A DNA stretch of 46,687 bases from Streptococcus sp. HMSC067H01 (lineage in GTDB: Bacteria > Bacillota > Bacilli > Lactobacillales > Streptococcaceae), in contig NZ_KV817763.1 in assembly GCF_001814775.1 (NCBI RefSeq), positions 18,794-65,480 of the forward strand, written 5' to 3'. The position numbers and the translations under genes were made by a program. How positions within the stretch are numbered: the stretch's first letter is position 1; each line of letters begins with the position of its first letter. This document shows, one piece after another, positions 17,863 to 28,154 of the stretch. The notes under the pieces were generated by a model. That model did not search any database. It saw only the letters and a program-made list of their open reading frames with translations, and was not told where the DNA came from.

Positions 17863-18597
17863 TCAAGCCTGACTTTGTTCTACTTGATTTTCTTCTTTCT
17901 TTTTCATGAGATAGATATCTCCGAAACTCTCTTCCTGGATCAAGAGAATTTCTTGAGTTTTAATCAATTCCAAGGTTGCTAAAAAAAGTGTAATGATCTC
18001 TTGTAAATCCTTGGTTTCTTTAAACAAATCCTGCAAGCATAGTTGTTGCCCTTCTACCAAGGCTTCTCGAACGATGACCATCATATCCTCAATCTTATAC
18101 TCATCTCGTAAAATGGTTGTGTGACTTTTGGAAAATTCTTCTTTTTTCTTAGCTAACAAAGTTGAAAAGGCTAAGAAAAGGTCGATTGTTGTCTTATCGT
18201 GCACAAGTTCTGCATCCTCGTATATCAACTCTGTCGGAGCTTTTGAGTAATATTGAGCTCGTTCTTGGTGCTTAACTTCCAACTGCTCTCCCAAGAGCTT
18301 GAACTTGCGGTATTCTTCGATCTGAGAAAGAAGGTCCTGTTCAAGATCATCTTCTAAATCTGTCACTTCTGCAACCTTTGGCAAGAGCTTGCGACTCTTT
18401 ATGAGCATGAGTTGACTAGCCATGACCATGTACTCACCTGCGACTTCCAAACGCATGGCTTGTAAGGTTGACACATAGGCTAGGTACTGCTCGATAACCT
18501 CTGTGATAGGCACATCATAGATATCCATCTGGTACTTTGAAACCAAGTGCAAAAGAAGATCCAAAGGCCCTTCAAAATCTTTTAATTTAATATCCAT
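17863..18597 (-). CDS. scpA: segregation and condensation protein A
   Basis: 244 aa kleisin. N-terminal [20 protein letters not shown] binds the SMC neck, and the C-terminal winged helix binds SMC head. ATG overlaps the stop of the XerD-like gene by one base. Confidence 0.93.
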   Translation of the reverse strand: MDIKLKDFEGPLDLLLHLVSKYQMDIYDVPITEVIEQYLAYVSTLQAMRLEVAGEYMVMASQLMLIKSRKLLPKVAEVTDLEDDLEQDLLSQIEEYRKFKLLGEQLEVKHQERAQYYSKAPTELIYEDAELVHDKTTIDLFLAFSTLLAKKKEEFSKSHTTILRDEYKIEDMMVIVREALVEGQQLCLQDLFKETKDLQEIITLFLATLELIKTQEILLIQEESFGDIYLMKKKEENQVEQSQA

Positions 18598-19331
18598 TAT
18601 CTATATTTTTCCAAGGTCATGACTGTCTTCAACCCTAACTTTTTAGCGATTTCGTACAAGTCAACCTTTTCTTCGATTTGTCTTAATATAAACTGTTCTC
18701 TCAATCCTTGGGCAGATAAATCTGAAAAGCCTTTTTCCTTTAAAAAAGCTTCCAACTGACGAAAGGCCCATTGACGAGAGTACGATTTCCCCGCTTTTTC
18801 AAAGAGATAGGTCTGCCCCATCAAGGGCTCTAACTCCGCAAGCAAGTTTGTGGGAAGGCTCAAGATTCTTTGTTGAGAAGCTTTATTGACTCTCAACACT
18901 TGAAAATCTAGGTTCACATCACTTGTTTTTAAGGCTAGAATTTCACTTGGTAAGAGGCCCAATTCAACTATCAGTAAGGACAACAAACGTCCTTCTGGAT
19001 AGGTGCTTTCTTGCCAGAAAGAACTGAGGTCTAAAAGTTCCGACTTTCCTGGCTTTTTCTCAGCCTGTTTCGGCAATTCTAAACGATAAAAGGTGCCAAT
19101 CATTCCTTTCTGATATAAAAAGTAAAGAAATTGATTGCAAGCAGAAACTTTACGCTTTTGGGCACTAATCTTAAAATTTGATAGTTGAGCTTGGTAGATT
19201 TTTAAACTTGTCTCAGAAATTCGTTCTCCCACAAGATCTAAAAACTGCTCCAAGTCATACTTATAGGATTGCTTAGAATTCACAGACAAACCTTGTTTTT
19301 CTTCTAAAAATGCTGAAATTCCTTCTCTCAT
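18597..19331 (-). CDS. XerD-like tyrosine recombinase family protein, probably not catalytic
   Basis: 244 aa. SAM-like N-terminal domain ([20 protein letters not shown]) and a reduced catalytic domain. The usual H-x-L-R-H is Q-G-L-R-E, and the arginine of the first catalytic box (normally ArG-xR) is missing in [11 protein letters not shown], so several of the R-K-H-R-H/W-Y residues are absent; a Tyr remains in LEKYR at the very end. Streptococci use XerS at difSL for chromosome dimer resolution, and this XerD-like family is known not to act there. Its place before scpA suggests a chromosome-maintenance role (inference). Confidence 0.8.
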   Translation of the reverse strand: MREGISAFLEEKQGLSVNSKQSYKYDLEQFLDLVGERISETSLKIYQAQLSNFKISAQKRKVSACNQFLYFLYQKGMIGTFYRLELPKQAEKKPGKSELLDLSSFWQESTYPEGRLLSLLIVELGLLPSEILALKTSDVNLDFQVLRVNKASQQRILSLPTNLLAELEPLMGQTYLFEKAGKSYSRQWAFRQLEAFLKEKGFSDLSAQGLREQFILRQIEEKVDLYEIAKKLGLKTVMTLEKYR

Positions 19332-19789
19332 TTGCTTCGAATCTCATATTCCTTACTAAAATCATGCAAGAGAGCATTGACAGCCTTAAGGATAGACTTG
19401 CGCGTGATAATGCCTTGGAAGATACCATCCTTGTCAACGACTGGTAGGAAAGACTCATCCACTAACTTATGTAAAACATCCGTCAGTGTATAGTCTGGAC
19501 TGACAACCGCTACGTCCTTCTTGGTCATGTGTACAATGTCTGTATCTGCCATGGCTTCCTGACTCAAGCCCTGCTCCATCTGGTAGGCCAGAATGTCCCT
19601 AAGTCCAATAGTGCCGACAAATTCTTTCTCATCAGTCACTACTGGCACTCTGGTATAGGTCATCTGGCTAAGGAGGAGAATTGCATGATCTGCATTGTGG
19701 CTATCAATGAGTACAGCCAAATTTTTAGCAGGAGTTAAAAAGGTTTCCTCTTGCTCCAGTAAAAACTGTTCAAACTCTTTGGCAATCAT
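19328..19789 (-). CDS. cbpB: CBS-domain protein, cyclic-di-AMP-binding CbpB type
   Basis: 153 aa, two CBS domains (about 15-75 and 85-145), e.g. ILLLSQMTYTRVPVVTDEKE and DESFLPVVDKDGIFQGIITR. Homologues (CbpB/DarB) bind c-di-AMP and act on Rel in Firmicutes. Overlaps the preceding and following genes by 4 bases (ATGA). Confidence 0.82.
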   Translation of the reverse strand: MIAKEFEQFLLEQEETFLTPAKNLAVLIDSHNADHAILLLSQMTYTRVPVVTDEKEFVGTIGLRDILAYQMEQGLSQEAMADTDIVHMTKKDVAVVSPDYTLTDVLHKLVDESFLPVVDKDGIFQGIITRKSILKAVNALLHDFSKEYEIRSK

Positions 19790-20307
19790 CGAGCAAACTC
19801 CTTGGACAAGCCTGGATAGACCTCATGATCACGTGTCAAAAAGTCCACTTTAAAGTAGCTATCATCAATTTCTACACGGGCATAGAGGCATTCTCTGATA
19901 GTCCCACGTGGCTGACTGATAGAACCAGGATTTAAAAAGAGGGTCTTTCCTTCCATCCAAGCACTTGGTACATGCAAGTGACCATAAAGGCAAATATCTG
20001 CATCTTCTTCCTGCGCCCAGAAATCAAGCTTTTGGAAATTAAAATTAATATCAAACAAGTGACCATGGGTTTGGATAATCTTGGTAGGCCCTAGTTGAGT
20101 CACTAAACGTTCTGGGTAGCCTGCATAAAAGTCCATATTTCCTTTAACAACACGGATCCCCTCCCAAAGCGGAGAGTCGGGACGGAGTTCCGAGTCACCA
20201 TCATGAAAAATGGCATCAACTTTCCCCAGATAGCGGTCACGGATTTCTTCTACAATTAAGCTATCTCCGTGGGAGTCACTCATTACAATGATGGTTTGCT
20301 TTGCCAT
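19786..20307 (-). CDS. metallophosphoesterase, YfcE family
   Basis: 173 aa. Calcineurin-like phosphodiesterase with all metal motifs: MSDSHGD (Asp11, His13), HDGDSE, KGNMD, THGH and YGHLHVP. Family members hydrolyse phosphodiesters in the cytosol; natural substrate unknown. Overlaps rdgB by 25 bases and cbpB by 4. Confidence 0.85.
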   Translation of the reverse strand: MAKQTIIVMSDSHGDSLIVEEIRDRYLGKVDAIFHDGDSELRPDSPLWEGIRVVKGNMDFYAGYPERLVTQLGPTKIIQTHGHLFDINFNFQKLDFWAQEEDADICLYGHLHVPSAWMEGKTLFLNPGSISQPRGTIRECLYARVEIDDSYFKVDFLTRDHEVYPGLSKEFAR

Positions 20308-21254
20308 GATGGAAATACCTCCAAAAGTTTCTTAACGGCTAAGGCACGGTGGGATTGACTATTTTTTTCTTCAAGGGTTAATTCAGCTGATGACTTGCCT
20401 GTTTCTCCTACTAGGAAAAGAGGATCATAGCCAAAACCATTTTCACCCTTAGGTTCAAAGTTAATGTAGCCTAGCCAATCAGCTTCGACAACCAAGCTTT
20501 CCTTACCTGAACTAGCTACGACCAAGGTTGTGTGGAATTGAGCAGAACGGTCCTTGAGTTCAAAGACCATAGCCAATTCGTGCAAGAGTTTGGCATTATT
20601 TTCACGGTCAGTAGCTCCAACTCCTGCAAATCGAGCTGACCAAACGCCTGGCAAACCACCCAGAACATCAACTTTAAGACCAGAATCATCCGCCAGAACC
20701 ATCTTGCCTGTCAATTTAGAGATCGTTTCTGCCTTGAGACGGGCATTTTCTTCGAAGGTCATGCCTGTTTCTGCTACTTCAGGCAGGTCTGGATAGTCAT
20801 TAAGGTTCTCCACATCATAACCAAGTTTGTCAAAAATAGCTCGAAATTCCTTGGTCTTACCTTCGTTACGAGTCGCAATCAGCAAAGTTTCTCTGACCTT
20901 GTTTGTCTCAAAGAAATCTTGAACGTTGACTCCTTCTTTAGGCAATTCAACATACAAGAGTTGCCCATTTTCAACTAAGAGCAAAGCCCCCTGACGTTGA
21001 ATGACTTCCAAATTTCGTCCCATTTCTTGGTTAAGTATATCTACCACAAAGGACAATAAACGGTAGAGAGAACCATAGCGTAAAACGGTAACTGAAAGTG
21101 GAAAGCCTCGCTCCTCATCTCCAAATATTTCGGCGAATTGGAACAGGGGAAAGTCTAACTCATCATCCGTCAAAGTCCGAATGCCGCCAAAAACACTGTA
21201 GGAACCTACATACCAGTCCTGGTCATCCTTGTATTCATAAATTTTATTTGTCAT
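20283..21254 (-). CDS. rdgB: non-canonical purine NTP pyrophosphatase (RdgB/HAM1) with N-terminal extension
   Basis: 323 aa from ATG 21254, which overlaps the murI stop (ATGA). Residues about 126-323 are the HAM1 domain ([52 protein letters not shown]) that removes ITP/XTP/dITP. Residues 1-125 are an extra streptococcal domain ([20 protein letters not shown]) of unknown role. The frame is open further to 21293, but the overlapping ATG fits the operon. Confidence 0.9.
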   Translation of the reverse strand: MTNKIYEYKDDQDWYVGSYSVFGGIRTLTDDELDFPLFQFAEIFGDEERGFPLSVTVLRYGSLYRLLSFVVDILNQEMGRNLEVIQRQGALLLVENGQLLYVELPKEGVNVQDFFETNKVRETLLIATRNEGKTKEFRAIFDKLGYDVENLNDYPDLPEVAETGMTFEENARLKAETISKLTGKMVLADDSGLKVDVLGGLPGVWSARFAGVGATDRENNAKLLHELAMVFELKDRSAQFHTTLVVASSGKESLVVEADWLGYINFEPKGENGFGYDPLFLVGETGKSSAELTLEEKNSQSHRALAVKKLLEVFPSWQSKPSL

Positions 21255-22045
21255 AATGTTACATGCTCCACATGAATCTCTTTTTCCAGCCATTCTGCAC
21301 CAATCTGAGCAAAACTCTGACTATTTGCTGTTGTGTAAAAACGGTGTTGTAACGAGCCTGCATCTCGGCTTCGATTGATTTCAAAATAATTGAGTAAGAC
21401 AGAGATGTCCCGCACGCACTCTGCACCACTATCGATGAGTTTTACATCTGGTCCCATCACATTTTGGATGATGGGACGAAGAAGCGGATAATGGGTACAA
21501 CCCAAAATCAGGCTATCCACCTTTCCAACCAAGGGACGCAGGGTTTCATAAACCACTTTCTTAGTTACACTGGTTGATAAGGCACCCGACTCCACCAAGG
21601 GGGCAAATTTGGGACAAGCCAAACTCTCCACCTGCAAATCTGGATCCAGATCATGGATTTTCTGACGGTAGATGTCTGATTGTACCGTCATGGGAGTTCC
21701 AATGACCCCGATTTTCCCACCTTGGCTAGACTTAATGGCTGCCGAGGCTCCTGGCAAAATCACACCCAAGACAGGAATGTCTAGTTGAGCCTTGATTTCT
21801 TCCCAGACGACTGCCGTTGCCGTATTGCAAGCAATGACAATCATCTTGACATCCTTGGTCAAGAGAAAGTTGACCAACTGCCAAGTATATTCACGAATTT
21901 GCTCAGCAGGACGGGGCCCGTAAGGCGCTCGTGCCGAATCTCCAATATAGACGATTTCTTCATGGGGAAGCTGGCGCATGAGCTCACGCACAACCGTCAA
22001 GCCCCCGACACCCGAATCCAAAAAACCAATTGGTCGATTATCCAT
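21251..22045 (-). CDS. murI: glutamate racemase
   Basis: 264 aa. Makes D-glutamate for peptidoglycan. Catalytic cysteines Cys73 ([10 protein letters not shown]) and Cys183 (LGCTHYPLL) and the N-terminal [16 protein letters not shown] are present. First gene of a nine-gene unit ending with yidD, joined by overlaps or very short gaps throughout. Confidence 0.95.
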   Translation of the reverse strand: MDNRPIGFLDSGVGGLTVVRELMRQLPHEEIVYIGDSARAPYGPRPAEQIREYTWQLVNFLLTKDVKMIVIACNTATAVVWEEIKAQLDIPVLGVILPGASAAIKSSQGGKIGVIGTPMTVQSDIYRQKIHDLDPDLQVESLACPKFAPLVESGALSTSVTKKVVYETLRPLVGKVDSLILGCTHYPLLRPIIQNVMGPDVKLIDSGAECVRDISVLLNYFEINRSRDAGSLQHRFYTTANSQSFAQIGAEWLEKEIHVEHVTL

Positions 22046-22217
22046 AGAGTCTTCTTTCTAGTCTTTTTTCTGATTGATAGTTCATTATCATTACATCTCT
22101 TAGTGAAAGTGCTGACAGACTGGCAAATTCCCAACTGTCTCCCTCTTAATCATAATCAAATATCAATAGAATGCAAGGAAAAAGTCTTATCCTTAAATAT
22201 AAGTCAAATATAGTGAG

Positions 22218-22243
22218 AAGTCTGGAACTTTCATCCCAGACTT
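22218..22243. terminator. weak hairpin behind the UPF0154 gene
   Basis: AAGTCTGG (22218-22225) / CCAGACTT (22236-22243). The T-rich side is on the plus strand, so its use by the minus-strand gene is uncertain. Confidence 0.4.
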
Positions 22244-22250
22244 TTCCTAT

Positions 22251-22496
22251 TTATTTCTTTTTATTGTTAGCAAGGGCTGCTTTTTGTTGGCGAATGATTT
22301 GGTGGTACACTTGTTGTACCTTAGCTTCGCTTGGCTTTTGACCATTTGCACTCAACAGAGTACGAACTGCTTCTGCGTTCAAACGTGGGTTATCCGCAAA
22401 TTCTTTTTCGATTTGCTTACGTACCAAGTACATTCCTCCAAGAGCTCCCCCTAGAAAAGCTAAAACAATCAAGACAATTGCCAAAATAAGATCCAT
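22251..22496 (-). CDS. UPF0154 (YneF) family membrane protein
   Basis: 81 aa. One N-terminal membrane helix ([20 protein letters not shown]) and a basic cytosolic tail with [20 protein letters not shown], the family signature. Function unknown. CAGGAG precedes the ATG; own extended -10 promoter. Confidence 0.88.
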   Translation of the reverse strand: MDLILAIVLIVLAFLGGALGGMYLVRKQIEKEFADNPRLNAEAVRTLLSANGQKPSEAKVQQVYHQIIRQQKAALANNKKK

Positions 22497-22529
22497 AATA
22501 TTTCTCCTGTTTCTTTTTGAGTCTTCTAT

Positions 22530-22538
22530 ATTATACCA
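22530..22538 (-). promoter_or_regulatory. promoter of the UPF0154 gene (extended -10)
   Basis: TGGTATAAT on the minus strand, 34 bases before the ATG. Confidence 0.6.
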
Positions 22539-22649
22539 TAAAGTCCCCCGCCTGACTAGTTTGATTTACGCTTACATCCACTGTGATTTCCTAAGTAATT
22601 AGCAAATACTTCATACTTAGTAAAATAAGCCCATTTTCATTGAAAGCCC

Positions 22650-22678
22650 TTGCAATAATTCCATTTATTTGTTATATT
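22650..22678 (+). promoter_or_regulatory. promoter of the GH95 gene
   Basis: TTGCAA (22650-22655), 17-nt spacer, TATATT (22673-22678). A second possible -10, TAAAAT, lies at 22729-22734. Confidence 0.5.
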
Positions 22679-22734
22679 AAGATTATCCGAAAAAATCACA
22701 TATATTTCTGAAGACTTATTTTTTTGCAATAAAA

Positions 22735-22748
22735 TGTATGCGCTTCCA
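22735..22748 (+). promoter_or_regulatory. cre-like site in the leader of the GH95 gene
   Basis: TGTATGCGCTTCCA matches cre consensus at 12 of 14 positions, between promoter and ribosome binding site. Confidence 0.55.
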
Positions 22749-22769
22749 GACATGAGAAAGGAGAATTTT

Positions 22770-25700
22770 GTGGATAAAAGATATTGGGAAAAATCCTGCA
22801 AGTATAGCATCCGAAAATTGAGCATCGGAGCTGCCTCTGTTTTACTAGGAGCTGTTTTTTTAGCAGCACAGGGCGTGGCTGCTGATGGTATCGAAATTAC
22901 GGAAAGTGAGGCAACAATTACTGAAACCTCTGCTAAACCGGATACGAAAGTTGAGGAAGTTGTTACTTCTAACACAGAGACTCAGCCTATAGCTGAATCA
23001 TCTGAGAAGCAAACCATCACAGAACCAGAGTTACCTCAAACAAGTAGTCAGTCAGATACAAGTACAGCTACCGCTCCTGCTGAAAATAAGGAGAGCGAGA
23101 AACCAGAACTTCCTGTGAACAAACAAGAACATTACGAACTACATTACAACCAACCAACTGCTCCTTCCTATGACGGATGGGAAAAACAAGCCCTTCCAGT
23201 CGGAAATGGAGAAATGGGTGCCAAAGTCTTTGGTTTGATTGGCGAAGAAAGAATCCAGTACAATGAAAAAACACTTTGGTCTGGAGGCCCGCAACCAGAT
23301 AGTCAAGACTACAACGGTGGAAACTACAAAGATCGCTACAAAGTCCTGGCAGAAATCCGTAAGGCTTTAGAGGACGGTGACCGTCAAAAAGCCAAACGCC
23401 TAGCTGAAAGAAATCTCGTTGGGCCTAATAATGCCCAATATGGTCGCTACCTAGCCTTCGGTGATATCTTTATGGTCTTTAACAACCAGAAGAAAGGGTT
23501 AGATACTGTCACAGATTATCACCGTGGCTTGGATATTTCTGAAGCTATCACAACTACCTCTTATACCCAAGACGGGACAAGCTTCAAACGTGAGACCTTC
23601 TCTAGCTTCCCAGACGATGTTACTGTCACCCACTTGAGTAAAAAAGGAGATAAGACCCTTGATTTTACACTTTGGAATAGCTTGACTGAAGATTTACTTG
23701 CTAATGGAGATTATTCTTGGGAGAATTCTAAATACAAACAAGGGACTGTTAGCGTTGATTCTAATGGTATTTTACTCAAGGGAACTGTCAAAGACAACGG
23801 TCTTAAATTTGCCTCTTATCTTGGTATCAAGACAGATGGACAAGTTACTGCTCAAGATGGTTATTTGACTGTTACAGGAGCAAGTTATGCAACACTACTA
23901 CTCAGCGCCAAGACTAATTTTGCTCAAAATCCGAAAACCAATTATCGCAAGGATATTGACGTAGAAAATACTGTCAAATCTATCGTTGAAGCTGCTAAAG
24001 CCAAAGACTATGAGACTCTGAAAAATGACCACATCAAGGATTACCAAAGCCTTTTTAATCGTGTTCAATTAAACCTCGGTGGTAGCAAGTCTAATCAAAC
24101 TACAAAAGAAGCTCTTCAAACCTATAATCCAACAAAAGGACAAAAACTGGAAGAACTCTTCTTCCAATACGGACGTTACCTACTGATCAGTTCGTCTCGT
24201 GATCGGACAGATGCCCTCCCTGCCAACTTGCAAGGGGTCTGGAATGCTGTAGATAATCCACCTTGGAACTCAGACTACCACCTCAATGTCAACCTACAAA
24301 TGAACTACTGGCCTGCCTACATGAACAATCTTGCAGAAACGGCTAAGCCAATGATCAATTATATCGATGACATGCGCTACTACGGTCGTATCGCTGCTAA
24401 AGAATATGCAGGTATCGAGTCCAAAGAAGGTCAAGAAAACGGTTGGCTGGTTCATACCCAGGCGACACCATTTGGCTGGACTACTCCTGGTTGGAACTAC
24501 TATTGGGGCTGGTCTCCGGCTGCCAATGCTTGGATGATGCAGAACGTCTATGACTACTACAAATTCACCAAGGATGAAACTTATCTTAAAGAAAAGATTT
24601 ATCCAATGCTCAAGGAAACTGCTAAGTTCTGGAATTCCTTCCTGCATTATGACCAAGCAAGTGACCGTTGGGTATCTTCTCCATCATACTCACCAGAGCA
24701 TGGAACTATCACGATTGGGAATACCTTCGACCAGTCTCTAGTTTGGCAACTTTTCCACGACTACATGGAAGTGGCTAACCATCTGAAAGTGGATCAAGAC
24801 CTTGTAACAGAAGTTAAGGCTAAATTTGATAAGTTAAAGCCACTTCATATCAATCAAGATGGTCGTATCAAGGAGTGGTTTGAGGAAGACAGCCCTCAGT
24901 TCACCAACGAAGGTATTGAAAATCACCACCGTCACGTTTCTCATCTGGTCGGACTCTTCCCTGGTACCCTATTTAGCAAGGATCAACCTGAATACCTGGA
25001 GGCTGCGCGTGCTAGCTTGAATCACCGTGGAGATGGTGGTACTGGATGGTCTAAGGCTAATAAAATCAACCTCTGGGCTCGTCTCCTAGATGGAAATCGT
25101 GCCCACCGTTTGTTGGCTGAACAGCTCAGATCTTCAACCCTAGAAAACCTCTGGGATACGCACGCGCCTTTCCAAATTGATGGTAACTTTGGCGCAACCA
25201 GCGGGATGGCAGAAATGCTCCTTCAGTCTCACACAGGTTATATCGCACCATTACCAGCCCTTCCAGATGCTTGGAAAGACGGGCAAGTTTCTGGTCTTGT
25301 AGCCCGTGGCAACTTTGAAGTCAGCATGAAATGGCAAGAAAAGAATCTTGAATCCCTCACCTTCCTTTCAAATGTTGGTGGAGATTTGGTTGTAGACTAT
25401 CCAAATATTGAAGCAACTTTGATTAAGATCAATGGTAAGGAAGTCCAAGCTACCCGTATCAAAGATAACCGTATTAAGCTTGCTACTCAAAAGGGTGATG
25501 TCATTACATTTGAAAACTTCCCTGGACGAGTGACTCGCTTATCAGCCCTTCGAAAAGATTCCGTCACAGCTGAACTCGACTTTAATGCAGTTGAGGGAGC
25601 AAGTCATTATGTCATCCGACGAGAAAGCAAGGATGAAAACAGCCAAACTCCTAGCGTTCGTGAGTTCATCACCAACCAAACTCACTTTATCGATCGCTCA

Positions 25701-28043
25701 ATTGATTCTAGTCACGCCTATACCTATACCGTTAAGGCTATGCTAGGGGATCGTACAACACCAGTTTCAGATCCTGCTTCTATCGATGCCTTCAGTGAGT
25801 TGATGGATGACCGTGACAAACGCATCCAGTACGGCTCTGCTTATGGAAACTGGGCTGATTCAGAACTCTTTGGTGGAACAGAAAAATACGCCGATATCTC
25901 AAATGGAAATTACTCCGATAAGGATGCGACTGCAACTATTCCTTTCAATGGACCTGGTATTGAAATCTACGGACTCAAGTCATCTCAATTGGGACTTGCT
26001 GACGTTAAAATCGATGGTAAATCTGTTGGAGAACTTGACTTCTATACTGCAGGAGCAACTGAAAAAGGTGTATTAATAGGACGTTACACAAATCTTTCTT
26101 CAGGTTCTCACCTCATGACCATCACTGTTAAGCGCGAGCACAAAGGACGTACAAACGAGCGTGCAAAAATTTCTCTCGACTACTTCAAAGTCTTCCCAGG
26201 CCAAGGAGCAACTGTTGAGAAGATTGACGACCGTGACCCTCGTATCCTGTATGGTTCCATGTTTAAGGATTGGAGCGATGCAGAACTCTATGCTTCTACA
26301 GAAAAATACGCTGACATCAACGCTGATGATAGCCTTGCTTCTGAAGCCACTGCAACCATCCCATTCTCTGGAACAGGTATCCGAATCTATGGATTAAAAA
26401 CAGCATCACTAGGCAAGGCACTTGTCACACTGGATGGAAAAGAGATGCCAGCCCTTGACTTCTACACTCCAGGAGCGACTGAAAAAGGTGCATTAATTGG
26501 CGAATTTACCAATCTAGCAGATGGCGATCACGTTCTTACTTTGAAAGTAGATCCGAATTCTCCCCAAGGACGAAAGAAAGTTTCTCTTGATTCCTTTGAT
26601 ATCTTAAAAGCTCCGTCCGTGTCACTCGATAGTCCAAGCCTTGAAGCCGTTAAGAAAGAAGACAAGACTGTTACTCTAACCTTACCAGCTGGTAATTGGG
26701 ATGCAGTCGCTGTGACCTTCCCTGGTATCAAAGATCCTCTTCTACTCAGAAAAGTCGATGATGACCATCTTGTCACATCAGGCGAACAAACAGTATTAAC
26801 CATTAAGGACAACAAGGTCCAACTAGATATTCCTGAGGCTACAGATCGTAAAGCTGGCAATTCGATAGAAGCTTATGCCATCCAAGGTACAACAACTACT
26901 AGTCCTGTTGTAGCTGTCTTTCCTAAGGACGAAACTGCTCCAGTTGAAGAAAAAATCCTTACAAGTAAAGGGGATGAGCCCGCTCCAGTTGTAACCATTC
27001 CTGAGTACACAGATCCTATCGGCACTGCGGGTGAACAAGAAGCACCTTCTGTAGTAATTCCTGAATACACTGAACCTATCGGCACTGCAGGAGACCAGGA
27101 AGCACCTTCTGTGGTAATTCCTGAATACACCGAACCTATCGGCACTGCAGGAGACCAAGATGCGCCTTCTGTGGTTATCCCTGAATACACTGAGCCTATC
27201 GGTACTGCGGGTGATCAGGAAGCGCCTTCTGTGGTTATCCCTGAATATACTGAGCCTATCGGTACTGCGGGTGACCAAGAAGCACCTTCTGTAGTAATTC
27301 CTGAATACACAGATCCTATCGGCACTGCGGGTGAACAAGAAGCACCTTCTGTAGTAATTCCTGAATACACCGAACCTATTGGAACTGCAGGAGACCAAGA
27401 AGCACCTTCTGTGGTAATTCCTGAATACACTGAGCCTATCGGTACTGCAGGTGAACAAGAAGCACCAAGTATCACACTTCCTGAGTTTAAACTCAAAGTA
27501 ATGAAAGATCAGACCACAAGAGCTCAAGTTATTAGTGGAACAACTGAACTCGAAGGAGCAAGCTACCTTGACAGTCAAAAAGTTGAAAACAAAGAACTCT
27601 TAGGCAAAAAATACGATGCTTATGCCCTTCAACTCAAGGATAAAGATGGCAAACCAGTTCAACCAAAAGGTGCTGTACTCGTTCGTTTACCAGTTTCAGG
27701 TGCTGTCCAAGAACTCTATCAGTTAACTCCGACAAAAGACTTGAAATCACAAGAATTCACCATCCGAGATGGGTATCTTGAGTTTATCGCTCTTGACCTG
27801 AACACCTATGCTATTGTCTATAAGACAGAGAGCACAACTGTTAAACCAGTGCTAGCCCAGACAGAAGAAACAAAGGTAGAAACTACAACACCATTGGCTC
27901 AAAGAAAAGATGCCAATGACAAAGCTTCTACGAATGAAAAACAACTTCCAGCTACTGGTGAGCAAACTAGTCCTCTCCTCTTTATGGCAAGTCTCAGCCT
28001 AGCCCTCTCGGCTGCCTTCTTACTAAAAAGTAAGAAAGATTAA
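22770..28043 (+). CDS. wall-anchored alpha-L-fucosidase (GH95)
   Basis: 1757 aa from GTG 22770, chosen because AAAGGAG lies 6-7 bases ahead; the frame is open to 22734 without such a site. YSIRK signal (CKYSIRKLSIGAASVLLG), then GH95 about 123-920. Expected catalytic residues are visible: Asn506 and Asn508 (HLNVNLQMNYW), Glu643 (YSPEHG) and Asp804 (QIDGNFGATSG), by analogy with bifidobacterial AfcA. A fibronectin-like segment (about 923-1010) and two similar beta-sandwich modules (about 1012-1145 and 1150-1280) follow. Then come eight 20-residue repeats (1403-1562), a C-terminal domain and LPATG near 1725. Likely releases alpha-1,2-fucose from host glycans. Confidence 0.92.
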   Translation: MDKRYWEKSCKYSIRKLSIGAASVLLGAVFLAAQGVAADGIEITESEATITETSAKPDTKVEEVVTSNTETQPIAESSEKQTITEPELPQTSSQSDTSTATAPAENKESEKPELPVNKQEHYELHYNQPTAPSYDGWEKQALPVGNGEMGAKVFGLIGEERIQYNEKTLWSGGPQPDSQDYNGGNYKDRYKVLAEIRKALEDGDRQKAKRLAERNLVGPNNAQYGRYLAFGDIFMVFNNQKKGLDTVTDYHRGLDISEAITTTSYTQDGTSFKRETFSSFPDDVTVTHLSKKGDKTLDFTLWNSLTEDLLANGDYSWENSKYKQGTVSVDSNGILLKGTVKDNGLKFASYLGIKTDGQVTAQDGYLTVTGASYATLLLSAKTNFAQNPKTNYRKDIDVENTVKSIVEAAKAKDYETLKNDHIKDYQSLFNRVQLNLGGSKSNQTTKEALQTYNPTKGQKLEELFFQYGRYLLISSSRDRTDALPANLQGVWNAVDNPPWNSDYHLNVNLQMNYWPAYMNNLAETAKPMINYIDDMRYYGRIAAKEYAGIESKEGQENGWLVHTQATPFGWTTPGWNYYWGWSPAANAWMMQNVYDYYKFTKDETYLKEKIYPMLKETAKFWNSFLHYDQASDRWVSSPSYSPEHGTITIGNTFDQSLVWQLFHDYMEVANHLKVDQDLVTEVKAKFDKLKPLHINQDGRIKEWFEEDSPQFTNEGIENHHRHVSHLVGLFPGTLFSKDQPEYLEAARASLNHRGDGGTGWSKANKINLWARLLDGNRAHRLLAEQLRSSTLENLWDTHAPFQIDGNFGATSGMAEMLLQSHTGYIAPLPALPDAWKDGQVSGLVARGNFEVSMKWQEKNLESLTFLSNVGGDLVVDYPNIEATLIKINGKEVQATRIKDNRIKLATQKGDVITFENFPGRVTRLSALRKDSVTAELDFNAVEGASHYVIRRESKDENSQTPSVREFITNQTHFIDRSIDSSHAYTYTVKAMLGDRTTPVSDPASIDAFSELMDDRDKRIQYGSAYGNWADSELFGGTEKYADISNGNYSDKDATATIPFNGPGIEIYGLKSSQLGLADVKIDGKSVGELDFYTAGATEKGVLIGRYTNLSSGSHLMTITVKREHKGRTNERAKISLDYFKVFPGQGATVEKIDDRDPRILYGSMFKDWSDAELYASTEKYADINADDSLASEATATIPFSGTGIRIYGLKTASLGKALVTLDGKEMPALDFYTPGATEKGALIGEFTNLADGDHVLTLKVDPNSPQGRKKVSLDSFDILKAPSVSLDSPSLEAVKKEDKTVTLTLPAGNWDAVAVTFPGIKDPLLLRKVDDDHLVTSGEQTVLTIKDNKVQLDIPEATDRKAGNSIEAYAIQGTTTTSPVVAVFPKDETAPVEEKILTSKGDEPAPVVTIPEYTDPIGTAGEQEAPSVVIPEYTEPIGTAGDQEAPSVVIPEYTEPIGTAGDQDAPSVVIPEYTEPIGTAGDQEAPSVVIPEYTEPIGTAGDQEAPSVVIPEYTDPIGTAGEQEAPSVVIPEYTEPIGTAGDQEAPSVVIPEYTEPIGTAGEQEAPSITLPEFKLKVMKDQTTRAQVISGTTELEGASYLDSQKVENKELLGKKYDAYALQLKDKDGKPVQPKGAVLVRLPVSGAVQELYQLTPTKDLKSQEFTIRDGYLEFIALDLNTYAIVYKTESTTVKPVLAQTEETKVETTTPLAQRKDANDKASTNEKQLPATGEQTSPLLFMASLSLALSAAFLLKSKKD
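26976..27455 (+). repeat. 60-bp tandem repeat, 8 units, inside the GH95 gene
   Basis: Eight in-frame units encode EAPSVVIPEYTEPIGTAGDQ or close variants (E/D and D/E changes); a partial ninth unit follows. Most differences are silent third-position changes, so the array is not brand new. It is probably an extended wall-spanning stalk between the modules and the anchor. Confidence 0.95.
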
Positions 28044-28082
28044 AAATTGTCCCCCCCAGGAATAAAAATTTATTCCTATATA

Positions 28083-28113
28083 AAAAAGGATGGAAAATCA
28101 TTCCATCCTTTTT
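28083..28113. terminator. bidirectional terminator
   Basis: 13-bp stem AAAAAGGATGGAA (28083-28095) / TTCCATCCTTTTT (28101-28113). A second smaller hairpin AGGAATAAA / TATTCCT precedes it. Confidence 0.9.
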
Positions 28114-28154
28114 CTGTTTCAACCTTATCAATAAAATCACTGACAACCAAACAC

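Noticed and set aside
21785..22213. Plus-strand frame of 142 codons overlapping murI
   Set aside because: Antisense to a conserved essential gene, no promoter or ribosome binding site, no family resemblance.
26976..27455. CRISPR array
   Set aside because: The 60-bp units are contiguous coding repeats without spacers; no cas genes in the window.
26823..27578. Long minus-strand frames across the fucosidase repeat region
   Set aside because: They are by-products of the 60-bp periodicity, have no ribosome binding site and translate to repetitive R/F/C-rich sequence.
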